From contig VCAZ01000042.1 of the NCBI GenBank assembly GCA_005784505.1, forward strand, positions 1,739,233-1,803,232: a stretch of 64,000 nt of DNA. Reading direction: 5' to 3'. Position 1 is the stretch's first letter. Every line of letters begins with the position of its first letter. The notes under the pieces are model-generated. The model searched no databases. It saw nothing but the letters and a program-made list of their open reading frames with translations, and was not told the origin of the DNA. Source of the DNA: Bagarius yarrelli. Its lineage: Eukaryota > Chordata > Actinopteri > Siluriformes > Sisoridae. Of the stretch, positions 53,612 to 64,000 are shown in pieces. A program made the position numbers and the translations under genes.

Positions 53612-55671
53612 TCCTTTTAAGAATATATTATATATAAAAAATAATATATCTTATTATTATAGAGAGAGAGAGAACGAGAGGGAGGACACTATACTATTTT
53701 GCAACACAGTCACACAAGTATGTGTGATGGATATTTAATTTTGGCCGGTAGTGTTTTATTGATTCGCTATTGGTGTGCGCTTGTGTTTACTACGTCACAT
53801 TAGATACAAGCCAAAATGGTCACATGGTATATTTTTGGTGGTGTTTTTTTTTATTTTTTTTATTCATTTGTGAATTAATTTTTAACATTTGCTAATGTTA
53901 CACTCCAGAGTATATGTGGTCAACATTTCTTTAAAAATGTATCTGTCTGTCTTCAGCTGTTTTATTGGGTTTGTGTCTACACAGCCTGACCGATGCTGAT
54001 GATGAGGATTTCTGCTGTTGAATCCTCGTCCACTTGTAGAGTCAACAGGCCGGGCAGCTTTTCTGCTTTTTAGGATTATTTAACTAGCAGAACCCTTAAC
54101 CCTTAACTAGCAGGGTTAAGTGTAAAACAAGAGTGAGATCTTAGAACAATCTGGTAGCCATTTGCCAGTCATTTCCTACGAAAGCAGATCGCATTCACCA
54201 AAAAAATCACACATTATCTCATAATTGAGATCCTTGTCATAATTACTAACTTCTATTTACTAACCCATAATTACAAGATAATTATTATTGTTTATTTTAT
54301 ATATATATATATATTATTTACTACTACTACTATGTTGCACATTCTGACTGTCCTCTTGATCAAAGTTTAAGTTATTTAGTAGGCTGAAAAACAGCGCAAT
54401 ACAGTGCTGTGCTGATTACTTACATTTGTTAATAATGTGAAACATGAACACTTTCACTTTTCAGTGATTTGAAGACACACACACACAGCAGGTGCGCAGA
54501 TGGTGGGGGTATAAATAGCATCCCAATATCTAGATACCTCCACATTTCACATTAATAACAGTTGTAATTAGCACAGCGACATTCGGCCTGTAGAGGGCAC
54601 TCCAGATTGTCTGATGAATTACAAGTGAAACAGCAGTGAAAAAACCAAGTCATGCAGCACTTGTGGGGGTTTTTTTTTTAATTGCGTTCATGTTTGTTTT
54701 TTCAATTTGTGATTTTTAATGTATATAACATGGCCATTTATATTTCCTTATACTAGTTAATAGACTGTTTCAGTGGTGGTTAAACTGTTGGTTGGAAGAT
54801 TCTAGGGGCAATTTCCAAAGCGGATAAAACTTTTTGGGAATTGGATAAAAAAATGAGACAATGAAAAATGTCTTTGGATAAGAGTTTCTGCCCACTGCTA
54901 AAGACTTTACTGTAAAGTGGGTTAAAAACTCTTTGACCACAATAAAACTTTTTAGTCGTAGGTTTTAAACAGTGATCTATTTACAGATGAATACAGAAGG
55001 TCAGGACCCTCTGCTACTGCATTACTACTCTATTAAAAAGGGTGCCATCGTCATGCTTTTGCTTTAAAGAAAACCACATACCTCACGTTGGTGTACGACT
55101 GAAGGTCTCATTTGACTGGACACAAAATTCTTTGGACACAAAATAATGGTTGATATGGAACCATGTGCAACAGTGTTATAATAATTACAAGATAATGTCA
55201 TCTGATTAATGATGTTTATGGGTATGAGTAGTAAAAAGCTCCATAAATTTGTGCTGGGACAATTTATTATTATTATTTTTATACTGAACTGTTGACCAAA
55301 CCATAACTTAAATTCCGTGTCTCTTTTCAGGCATCCAATGGATGCAATCATTTATATTTTGGTCCATATCTAAACAGACTATTATTTTTTTCCACTGAAA
55401 CAATTTCGTCATACCAACAACAAATAAAGGATCATTTTTTTAGGGATGTTTTCTTCTCAGCAAGTCAGAGGTGAAAGTGGAGGAAAAACTTCCTGAGCTG
55501 ATACGAAGAGGAAATCGGAGAGGAGGTTATCATCTGGGTGACGGCAGAGAACAGGAGTGAATCATTTCAGCTGTGGTAATTACGTGATTTACAGGGTTAG
55601 CTTTCAAAATGGTCTCAAAAAAGTCGTTGCTTTTACATGCTGGTGTTGTGCATGTTTCTGTTTGTTTTACT
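53612..55671. other. intergenic, no gene seen
   Basis: AT-rich. A CTCF-like CCTGTAGAGGGCAC lies at 54587-54600. A strongly decayed family B SINE may lie at 54770-54905. Confidence 0.4.
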
Positions 55672-55800
55672 CGAGTGGTGTGTGTCCAGTGTGTACCCCT
55701 CCTGCTTTTTCCCCTTTCAGAGACAGCTGGGATAGACTCCATCAGATCCCCGTCACCCCGAATTAAGGAATAAGCGGGAAGATGAAGATGAATGGGTGAA
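55672..55800 (+). mobile_element. SINE family C, 3' part
   Basis: 'gacagctgggatagactcca', 'cagatccccgtcaccccgaa', 'ttaaggaataagcgg', and a 'gaagatgaatg' tail. Confidence 0.75.
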
Positions 55801-56109
55801 GACTTGCGCTATGCTGCAACAGAACAGCAGCTTCCCAGCAGGCCAGAATTGCTTGTAAAACTGCTCGAATAATCTTTGACGCCTACATTATATTTAAAGC
55901 GCTGCTGCACATCCAGCTGTTTAGTGGTCAGAACCTCTTGGTAAGCTCTGTCTCCTACAAATGTGCAATAACTGCAAAGTCATTTAAACAATTAGCAGCC
56001 AGGTGTAACTAAAGAAATGCCCGGTGAGATATGGGAGTGCATTTATAAAAGCAGAACCTTGGCCAGAACACGCAGAGGTGTTTTATTATGCTGAGAAAAA
56101 AGGACCATT

Positions 56110-56121
56110 ATGCATATGCAT
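56110..56121. promoter_or_regulatory. POU-dimer (MORE-type) palindrome
   Basis: The exact sequence ATGCATATGCAT, the palindromic octamer-related element that binds POU factor dimers. Its function here is unknown. Confidence 0.3.
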
Positions 56122-57069
56122 ATCCAGGGTTAGACCCTTAATGCTTAGAGATATAAATAAACCCAGGGAGCTGTGTCATGTGACCTCTCTGTAAGCACAA
56201 ACAGAAAGAGAATGAACTGATTGAGGTGTAATCTTAAATATCTTTACCAACTGTCTAGTATGATGGAGGAGGGATGAGGATTTGGGCTTCCATCTGTCCA
56301 TCATCTTAATCTGGGGTGAAATCTGGCCACAGAACAGTGATCTACAAGCACATCGTCACCATCATCATCATCTCATAGACTAAAGGGGAAAAAGCAGCGT
56401 GGAATGAAGTTTCAGACCAGAAGTTTCAGACCAGAACTTCACACTACTGAAATGAAATGAAGTTCAGTTTTTGGTGCTCAGTACTGAACTCCTGGAGAAA
56501 CTGTTTATATTTGTTGGCTTGTTTATTCCCCCATTACTTTCTGATTATTGGTTCGATTCTGATTATTTAATTATGTGAGTTTATGTGCTTGTTTATAGAG
56601 GTTAGTAAGTGGACTACTGTTACTGAGACATGGACATGGTACTTTTCTAGCCCAGTGACTGAAGAGGTGCCACAAAATGTCTCTTCCTAAAATTTTTATA
56701 AATTTGAGTTTGATAAGTAATAATTTTCTATAAACCTTTTTTAGGATGTTTTTAAGAATATATTAAAAACACATTAATCCTGTATGGGATCCAGGGTCTG
56801 GCCAAGAAAAACAAAAAAACCTAAGTTTTACATTAAAGGTTTTAGATGCCTGAAAAAGATTCAACGCTTTATGTTTGAGACAATAAAAAGCAGTGTGTTT
56901 TGATCGAGTTTGAATGTTTTCTCTGAATGTGGAGGTGTGTGTTGTTGAGTTATAATGGTGGCTGTAATATTTCAGTTGTTTTAGCTGTTGATGGGGACGT
57001 GATGGTGGTCTTTCTACAGACCACTGTAACGTTGCTGCTGTTGGCTAAGATGATTGCTGGGGTATCATG

Positions 57070-57260
57070 ACCTTCAGATTATCTTTAATTCAATTTCATT
57101 TTTATTCTGTTTTTAAAAGACAAGCAGCTTTGCAGAAAAACAAAATACAAACATTTCACATGAAAATTTGTCAGTTTAAGTCTGAGGCAATCATGGCAAA
57201 AACCTCCCTGAGATAATGTTCGAAAGAAACCCTCCTGAGGAAACAGACTGACATATTGAC
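57070..57260 (-). mobile_element. L2-like LINE 3' end, decayed
   Basis: Reverse-complement pattern of 'aaggtttcttt', 'ccctgagg' and 'aagctgctt' followed by an ATTGAATT-like tail. Diverged. Confidence 0.4.
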
Positions 57261-58139
57261 ATTGTTTGATTATATATATGTTTTTGGGTGGACCTGATTT
57301 TTCCAAGTAGGATGTGACCCTGTATTAACGTCCTTTATTGATCCTGAATGAAACCATCTGATGTCATCAGTGTGTGTTTCTACCAAACCCGCCTCAATCC
57401 ATTTAATACATTTTCCCTTTTTTGTCCACAAACCAACCAAAAAACTTTAAGTAAATACTGAAAATAGTTTATTATTGAGACTAAAAATTCATTGATTCTG
57501 GAACAATTTACTGATACTGACGATTCCTGGATTAAACATTGGAGCACAACATGAAATTAGACAGACTATATTATAATAATTGATGATAATTCAGGGAGTA
57601 GTTTATTAGTGATTTTAGACTGTATTGATTCTAATAATCTAAAAAAAAACCCTAATGAATTTAGACAGTGAATCATAAACAATCACTAATGAACAACTGA
57701 ATGTAAAATGTCCTGAAAGGGTGAACCTGTAGAACCGCACTAGAGCAACGTTCTTACTATAAAACTGGGTTTAACATTATTTCAGTAAATCACAGACTTT
57801 TAAAATTTATACCATAAAATTGAAAAAAAAATCTTTCAATTTACTATTTATTCATTCACATACACACACATCTATTTTTGGTCTTGGAGGCGAGGGAAAT
57901 GTTCACACATTAACTAAACCGCGCATACAAGTATTAGGTGTGTGTATGATGATGTAATGGACAATGTCCAAGTGCATGCAGGGTCACTGACAAAACTAGC
58001 TATGACAGCATAAGTAAATAGCCAGAATGTGGCACACACATGAGGGTGGACCAGACACTCCTCTGTCTGCTAATGAGTGGACAGGTGAAAGTGAGGGAAC
58101 GACAGCATCCAGATGTTCCAGTTCACCATTTGTGGCAGA

Positions 58140-58862
58140 TCTTTAAAATATTAAAAGCTAGCTCAGGTACTGTGGAGCAAGTTCTTTATACATCACTAGT
58201 AGTTTTTTATAGTTACTCAATTTACTGGTAGCCATGTGGACAAATAGGGGAGATGTCTTCATATCATCTAGAATCTAGATAGAACTCTAGCAGCTGAATT
58301 TTGGATTAACTGTAGCTTGATTTTGGTTCTAGAAGAACATCCTGACAGTAAGACATCTACAGTAATCCAAACTGGAGCTAATAGAAGCATTAACTAATAT
58401 TCTGGCATCATGCAGTGACATAATATTACTTAGTTTACAATATGTTTAAGGTAATGTGTTCCTAGTACAAGCATGTCTGTCTTGTCTGAATTAAGTAACA
58501 GGACGTTAGTAAGCATCCACTGTCCAGTGTCCTTTACACACGTGTCAATCTTATACCTCTCATCAGTCTTTACTGACACATATAACTTGGTATCATCACA
58601 ACAACAGTAGAAGCTAATCACATGGTTATGTGCTGATAGGTAGTATATATATTAGAAAAAATGCATTGGGGGGCCAAAATATAACCTTGTGGAACACCAA
58701 ATTTACTTCAGAAAGCATAAAGTGGTCACCATTTAAAACGTATAACAATCAGTCAAAGACCTGAGCCAGCAGAGGGCTGTTCCCTAAACTCTAACAATGT
58801 TTTCTAGCCCATCAGTGTGAATAGTGTGATCTGTGGTGTCACTAAGTACACTAAGTCGAGGC
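58140..58862 (-). mobile_element. L2-clade reverse transcriptase fragment
   Basis: The minus strand reads CDDTKLYVSVKTDERYKIDT and then WMLTNVLLLNSDKTDMLVLG, corresponding to the block after the catalytic motif of the copy at 34476-35018. The Y of YADD is replaced. Short and broken. Confidence 0.7.
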
Positions 58863-58869
58863 CCTGGTT

Positions 58870-59055
58870 AACAACCACCGGTGGCGTTGACCTACAGGGT
58901 GCCGGCGGAAATTGGGCTACTGTTGGTCAAAGGAGAAGAGGAGAAGGACGACCAAAGAGGAGGTATATGGATGTGATAAACGAGGACATGAAGTTAGTGG
59001 GTGTGAGTGAAGAGGATGTAGAGAATTAGGGTAGGTGGAGACAGATGATATTAGA
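58870..59055 (+). mobile_element. 3' end of an RTE-like non-LTR retrotransposon
   Basis: GRRRGEGRPKRRYMDVINED then MKLVGVSEEDVEN and a stop, then RWRQMI. Near-identical to 720-810 and extends further 5'. It abuts the antisense L2 fragment. Confidence 0.6.
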
Positions 59056-59559
59056 TCCAGCTTGGCGCCACCTTGTGCTTGTTTGAAGAATTAAATGCAA
59101 GGCCACCATTACAGCACTGCATAATTAGGAAGGCCGAGGGAACTGATGACGTCATTGAGTTGGTTTTACTGACATTAGTTAACATATCAGTAAGTAACGC
59201 TCTACACTTTCTCTCAGTACTTTACTGTAGATTAATATAATAATAAGAGTCGTTTGTTTTGTTTTACTGTGAGGAAATACAATGACAGTATAACAAATAA
59301 AAATGGACAGAATAAAAGCATAAATAAATATCAGTTCTTCATTCTTGTTATCGATCACACAAACAGGCAATTAAATGGTATTGGTATAAATTCTGAAAAT
59401 TCGAGATCGTCAGTGTTTAAAATGCATTCTGTAGAACTGCAAAATGTTAGAAAATAAGATCACAGAAAACACATTTTTCTTATACTACTACTAATAATAA
59501 TAAAATTAGTATTATTATTAGTAGTAGTGTTATTATTATCATTATTAGGGTCATGAGAT

Positions 59560-59612
59560 ACTCTATACTACTACTACTACTACTACTAATAATAATAATA
59601 ATAATAACAATA
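59560..59612. repeat. (CTA)n(ATA)n microsatellite
   Basis: CTA triplets followed by ATA triplets. Confidence 0.9.
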
Positions 59613-59615
59613 ATA

Positions 59616-59970
59616 GGCAGAACTGTAGGTCAGGGGTTCGTATCCCCTGCAGGGGTGTCTTTCTGTGTGATGTTCTCCCCGTGTTGCGTGGGTTTACTCC
59701 GGGTTCACCGGTTTCCTCCCACAGTCCATAAACATGTATGTTTGGTTGATTGGTAATTCTAAATTGCCCACAGGAGTGTGTGTGTGTGTGTGTGTGTGTG
59801 TGTTGTGTGTGTTGTGTGTGTGTGTGTGTGGCCCTGTGATGGACTGGCGACCTGTCCATGGTGTCCCCCCTCCTGCTTTTCGCCCTTTCACAGACAGCTG
59901 GGTTAGACTCCAGCAGATCCCCGTGACCCCGAATCAGGGAATAAGCGGAAATAGAAGATAAATGAATGAA
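59616..59970 (+). mobile_element. SINE family C with internal (TG)n
   Basis: 'ggggttcgtatcccctgcag', 'tctccccgtg', 'tctaaattgcccacagg', then (TG)n at 59777-59830, 'gccctgtgatggactggcga', 'gactccagcagatccccgtg', 'gggaataagcgg'. This is the most complete copy of the family 3' half. Confidence 0.8.
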
Positions 59971-60035
59971 TGATGATGATTTTAAGATTAATCTGTTGAT
60001 CAGATAGTTAAAAAAATAGATTAAAATAAATTATC

Positions 60036-60052
60036 ACCAAAAGGGGGCGCTG
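60036..60052 (+). promoter_or_regulatory. CTCF-like motif
   Basis: CACCAAAAGGGGGCGCT resembles the CTCF core. Prediction by eye only. Confidence 0.3.
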
Positions 60053-60280
60053 TCATACAACACAGAACGCTTTAAATCTTTAGATCGTGTCTAATGAAGT
60101 TAACATTGGCGTTAATTGGCGTTGTTATTGCGAGGTTTCCTCAGTCAGCACATGAACATGTTGCGATGTCGCTGAGCTGCATCACTGCGCCACCTGGACA
60201 AACGCTGGATAATGAAAAAAAGGGTTTCTGCTTATATTTATTCCAGGACCGATTTACACTAATACAGACGCTAGTAAAGG

Positions 60281-60285
<5 letters not shown>

Positions 60286-60312
<27 letters not shown>
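60286..60312 (+). repeat. (CA)n microsatellite
   Basis: A CA tract. Confidence 0.9.
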
Positions 60313-60314
<2 letters not shown>

Positions 60315-61189
60315 TCTATTCCCTGTTTTTACCAGCAGATATTATATAATGTGCACGAGCCACTTTTGTTAGATGAGTTTTAGTTTATATTTTATTGTCA
60401 ATGATTCAGATTTAATTCAGTTTGACGTAAAATAAATCCTAAAGAAACGAGCAAATGTAAAAGTCCACAGTTCGTCCATTATTTCTTCTGTTATCTGAAT
60501 TAAAAGTTAAAAGGTTAATTTTAAGACTTAAATAAGGGCGTCATTTATCTGTTCATGACTACAACGATAAACAAAACAAACTGATATAAATTAATTGCAT
60601 GATAAATATAAGTTAATTAATGGATTAATAAATACCTTAAATAACATTTTCTCATTTCCCACCTGGACTCCATCACCCTCGCCCATTCAGATGAGTGAAA
60701 TGTCAGTCCCAGGGTGATATATGATCGTGCCTGTGTGACGGGTGATGCTGAAGGGCTGAAGCTCTCAGGTGTCCGGCTTCAGTTACACTGCCACCGAATC
60801 GACCTACTAAAACAGACATTTATTAAAAATCTGTTTTAAAACTCTGCTGAAATAAGCGACTAATTTCGCTAATGTTTTTAAACGGACTATTTTATTTATT
60901 ATGCTTTGTTTCAGTATCGGTAATCGAATGGAATATCTCGATCCCCAGGATGGAAAGATCATGACCATGATTAAATATGTAGTAGGTTTATAGTTACGGC
61001 TCGACTCAAACTACAGCGGGTTCAGCATCCTTTCTGTATAATTTATAATGGAGATTTTCAATCACACAGGCTGTGTTTTTATCTTCAATTAGAAAACATC
61101 ACCAAACATCTGAGAGCGCCGTCACTTTCCATGTAGCTGGAAAAATGCAACATTTTTTTACTTTTGGTATTTCTTTGTAATGTACACTT

Positions 61190-61191
<2 letters not shown>

Positions 61192-61233
<42 letters not shown>

Positions 61234-61251
61234 TGTGTGTGTGTGTGTGTG
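61192..61251 (+). repeat. (TG)n microsatellite
   Basis: A TG tract with one TATG interruption. Confidence 0.9.
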
Positions 61252-61351
61252 AACGTGGAGAAAAAATGAAAAAAAGGAAGCCTGAGGATGATTTTATATT
61301 TATAACAGAATGCTTTTCCGTTTATAGGAATCGTATTAGTAAGAATTATTT

Positions 61352-61419
61352 AGAAGAAGAAGAAGAAGAAGAAGAAGAAGAAGAAGAAGAAGAAGAAGAA
61401 GAAGAAGAAGAAGAAGAAA
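61352..61419 (+). repeat. (GAA)n microsatellite
   Basis: About 22 GAA triplets, followed by ATA triplets. The open frame through it (poly-Glu) is not considered a gene. Confidence 0.95.
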
Positions 61420-61970
61420 TAATAATAATGAATAATGAATAGTAATAAAAAAATAACACAATAATAATAATAACAATAATAATAATAATAATAATAAATT
61501 TAGTAATAAAAAAAATAACAGTAAACGAATTAGTTTAATTTTAGTCTATTAAAACATGATAAACATTCGAGATACATTTTATTAGGGCGATATTAATTAA
61601 TTAATATTCCTAATTTTAGTCGTTTATTATCGTGGTTAAGGTTAATATACTAAGTAACTGTATTTCATCTATAACTTATACTGCAGAATTACGTTAACTT
61701 ATACTTCATCTGAATGTACTTATTATTTCAGACCCGATGAGTGTACAGAAAACAGGCGTTTAACATGTTATTAATTGATATAAAGTATAATAAAATGTTT
61801 CTTGAATTAGAAAATGTCCTCTGCATCCACCTGACGGATGTCTTTGTTTAGAGTTTCCCTATCATGTGACAAGCAATATCCTCAGCAGGTGGTAAAGGTA
61901 AACATCTGACCGTGGAACTGGACACGATAAAGGCAAGGAAATTAAAGTTTAAAAAATTGATAGACTTTAC

Positions 61971-62291
61971 TCATCTCCTGCCGTCTATACTTTCACAAGT
62001 GATCCGGATCTTGTGTGTCAGTTCTGCAGAAGTTAATACCTCCTCCACAATTTGGACAGGCTCGTTTTCGTCGTCGACGAAACAACAATGAGCCCCTGGG
62101 ATTGATTTCACCGTCTCTGTGGTGTTTGGAAAGATGTAACCAGAGCCGCCCGTAACCGCACTCGAATCATTTGGCATTATTGTTTCGTTTTCTTTCCACC
62201 ACAGTCTCATTACCGACAGCAGGTAAGTGGAATCGGCTGCGTGGACAGAGAGAACTGTGGGTAATTTTAACCAGCATATATAATGACCCAA
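61971..62291 (-). CDS. unidentified minus-strand ORF in a CpG-rich segment
   Basis: A 106-codon frame. An internal ATG near 62175, with A at -3, gives a product starting MPNDSSAVTGGSGYIFPNTT, with an acidic stretch CFVDDENEPVQIVEEVL and a stop after SIDGRR. I do not recognise it. The segment 62040-62430 has many more CpGs than its surroundings, as expected of a promoter or first exon, and a possible GTATTA donor lies inside the frame after VEE. It could be the first coding exon of a gene running leftward, a retrocopy, or chance. The rest of such a gene was not found. Confidence 0.25.
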   Translation of the reverse strand: MGHYICWLKLPTVLSVHAADSTYLLSVMRLWWKENETIMPNDSSAVTGGSGYIFPNTTETVKSIPGAHCCFVDDENEPVQIVEEVLTSAELTHKIRITCESIDGRR

Positions 62292-62339
62292 AGTTCAGCG
62301 TAGATATGAGGGACTGTTCGGGGTGTGTAGTAAACACCG

Positions 62340-62430
62340 CTCGGGCTGAAAGTGCGTAACGGCGCCGCGGAGAGAATGTGGAGATACGAGCCGAGCAAAG
62401 GATGCTGAAGTCGGAGGCGCGGTACGGTGA
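62340..62430. promoter_or_regulatory. CpG-rich promoter-like segment
   Basis: Contains GTGCGTAACGGCGCCGCGGA, ACGAGCCGAGC and GGAGGCGCGGTACGGTGACG. The GC-rich, CpG-rich character contrasts with the AT-rich flanks. Orientation is unknown. Confidence 0.35.
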
Positions 62431-62568
62431 CGTCTTTCAGTCAACTTAAACACTGTATTGTGTTCTTGGTACAATTTTCGTTCACTGCATGACGTCTGGT
62501 GCATCGATGGAGCTGCGCAATACTCACTTGGACTACACAACCCCAGCTTACAGTAGGCTATAAAAGTT

Positions 62569-62573
<5 letters not shown>

Positions 62574-62626
<53 letters not shown>
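62574..62626 (+). repeat. (TC)n microsatellite
   Basis: A TC alternation. Confidence 0.95.
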
Positions 62627-62628
<2 letters not shown>

Positions 62629-62756
62629 CAACCTTAATTATTTCACTTACTGGCCAACCCCTCAAATTTTTACAGGGGGAAACATTCTGCATTTCAGTAC
62701 TTTAACCTGGGTTTAATCTTTTTATTCGGGTCAAATTTGACCCATTAGAAAAGCCT

Positions 62757-62872
62757 TTGTATTATATTATATTATATTATATATTATATTATATTATATT
62801 ATATTATATTATATTATATTATATTATTATATTATATTATATTATATTATATATATTATATATTTATATATA
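62757..62872 (+). repeat. (ATATT)n microsatellite
   Basis: About 22 pentamers with a few irregular units. Confidence 0.95.
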
Positions 62873-63406
62873 TCATATATAACATGATGCAACCCAGAAT
62901 TGGGTGGCAGTTTTTATGCTTTAAAATCAGGAGGACAAATGTTTCAGGGTTGGTGAGAAGACAATACAAGGGCTAAGGACAAAACATCATTCTACCATCA
63001 AGGCGTAACAATGTTTTAAAAAATGAGACAAAATTCTCGATATTGCTAAATATATTCGTTATAAAGGTAAAAATAATTAATTTACAATAAAAGCCTACTG
63101 CTGAAAGTCTGTTATTCCCACTATGGTCACTTCACATTTCTTTTTCTCTCGAAAGTAAATCAGAGTACATAGAGAATATTTTGGCCTGAATGAGTTCCAC
63201 CTTAAAACGAGAAGGGTGGGGAAAGAACCTGCTCCGCAGTGACACCGCACAATGTGAGGCTCGGGAAGTCTGGGTGATGTTTTTGCGTTTTTCCATAACT
63301 TCTAATGATTACTGTAAAAACGCACCGCCTCAGAGCAAACACGCGCGCGTAAACGAAAAAAGTAGTGCCGTGACCTGCAACACCAGGACCCCAACCCATC
63401 GCCTAG

Positions 63407-63410
<4 letters not shown>

Positions 63411-63448
<38 letters not shown>
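63411..63448 (+). repeat. (CA)n microsatellite
   Basis: A CA tract. Confidence 0.95.
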
Positions 63449-63452
<4 letters not shown>

Positions 63453-63618
63453 CTCGAGAGAAAATGAACGGGGAAGGGGACAGAGGGAGTATGAGCAGGG
63501 ATTCAGTGCAGGTGTTATCTGATACCCAGGAAGTCAGGACGACGCTTTGACTTCTTTGTTCATTTAAAATCCACAATTGTGCTCGGGCTCGAACTCAAAT
63601 AGTGTGTTCCACTTCAGG
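63449..63618 (+). other. possible non-coding first exon with a strong donor
   Basis: Sequence after the CA tract ends in CCACTTCAG|gtaaga (63610-63624), a near-perfect splice donor, with CpG-containing DNA upstream (63190-63400). A short ORF (MNGEGDRGSMSRDSVQVLSD...) is closed before the donor, so an exon here would be 5' UTR. Any coding part would lie beyond the window. Confidence 0.25.
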
Positions 63619-64000
63619 TAAGAACCCTTATGTTTTATTCAAAAAACCTGGCTCGAATTTGTAGCGTCACTGGAACTCTGATTAAAGATTCCGTTTTTAA
63701 AGTATTATAGATTGGATTTCGTTCATCTAAATTACCTGTTAATTTGCATCAGACTTAAACATCTATAAAAAATAAAATTGCAAAAAAAAATCTTATTCTG
63801 AGACATGAATAATTACGCTGGTTAAAAAAAACCTCTTTGCGTTATAAAGAAGGTCATCCGTAAAAAAACAACTATTTTTTGCGTATTTTATTACTATTAG
63901 TTTTGTGTTTACAATTGATTAACGCATCTATTTAAACGGAAAATAATTTAGCATGATCGTTCACTAAAACGGGTTCTACCATTCGCGTTTATTTTTAGGA

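Noticed and set aside
61164..61442. Frame with a long Glu run
   Set aside because: Created by (TG)n and (GAA)n microsatellites; no conserved flank.

Overview
The window is teleost nuclear DNA. The evidence is a spliced vertebrate gene with GT-AG introns, a NACHT/LRR gene carrying the fish-specific FISNA segment, dense Tc1-like, hAT-like, DIRS-like and L2-like mobile elements, tRNA-derived SINEs, and abundant CA/TG microsatellites. The dominant SINE resembles those I associate with catfishes and relatives, but the species cannot be fixed from sequence alone.

Layout. 1-3900: intergenic DNA with a DIRS-like Gag remnant, a non-LTR retrotransposon tail and a SINE. 3905-12986 (+): a decayed NLRC3-like immune-receptor gene (short N-terminal exon, FISNA-NACHT exon with a stop and several frameshifts, three LRR exons of which one is internally deleted), with SINEs, a tRNA-Cys-like pseudogene, a Tc1 end and a foldback element in its introns. 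13000-19240: repeat-rich spacer with hAT, Rex-like and L2 remnants. 19240-51260 (+): the complete tnpo3 gene (transportin-3, import receptor for SR splicing factors). I resolve 22 coding exons giving 924 codons, with one extra T in exon 6 that breaks the frame. Its introns hold a 2.1-kb minisatellite (intron 5), an antisense L2 copy (intron 7), several Tc1-like elements, and a 2.66-kb almost A-free TG/TC/CG array (intron 16). 51260-64000: a gene-poor region with a Tc1 element containing two nested SINEs, L2 and RTE-like fragments, a CpG-rich segment with an unidentified minus-strand ORF (61971-62291), and a possible untranslated first exon near the right edge.

Only tnpo3 looks like an intact gene. 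I see no phage, bacterial, CRISPR or multi-gene novel system. The most unusual material is in tnpo3: TG tracts where polypyrimidine tracts are expected at three acceptors, CA/TG tracts just inside three donors, a stop-free intronic array continuing the exon-16 frame, and a minisatellite whose unit carries splice-signal-like motifs. Most long open frames in the window are artefacts of low-complexity repeats.
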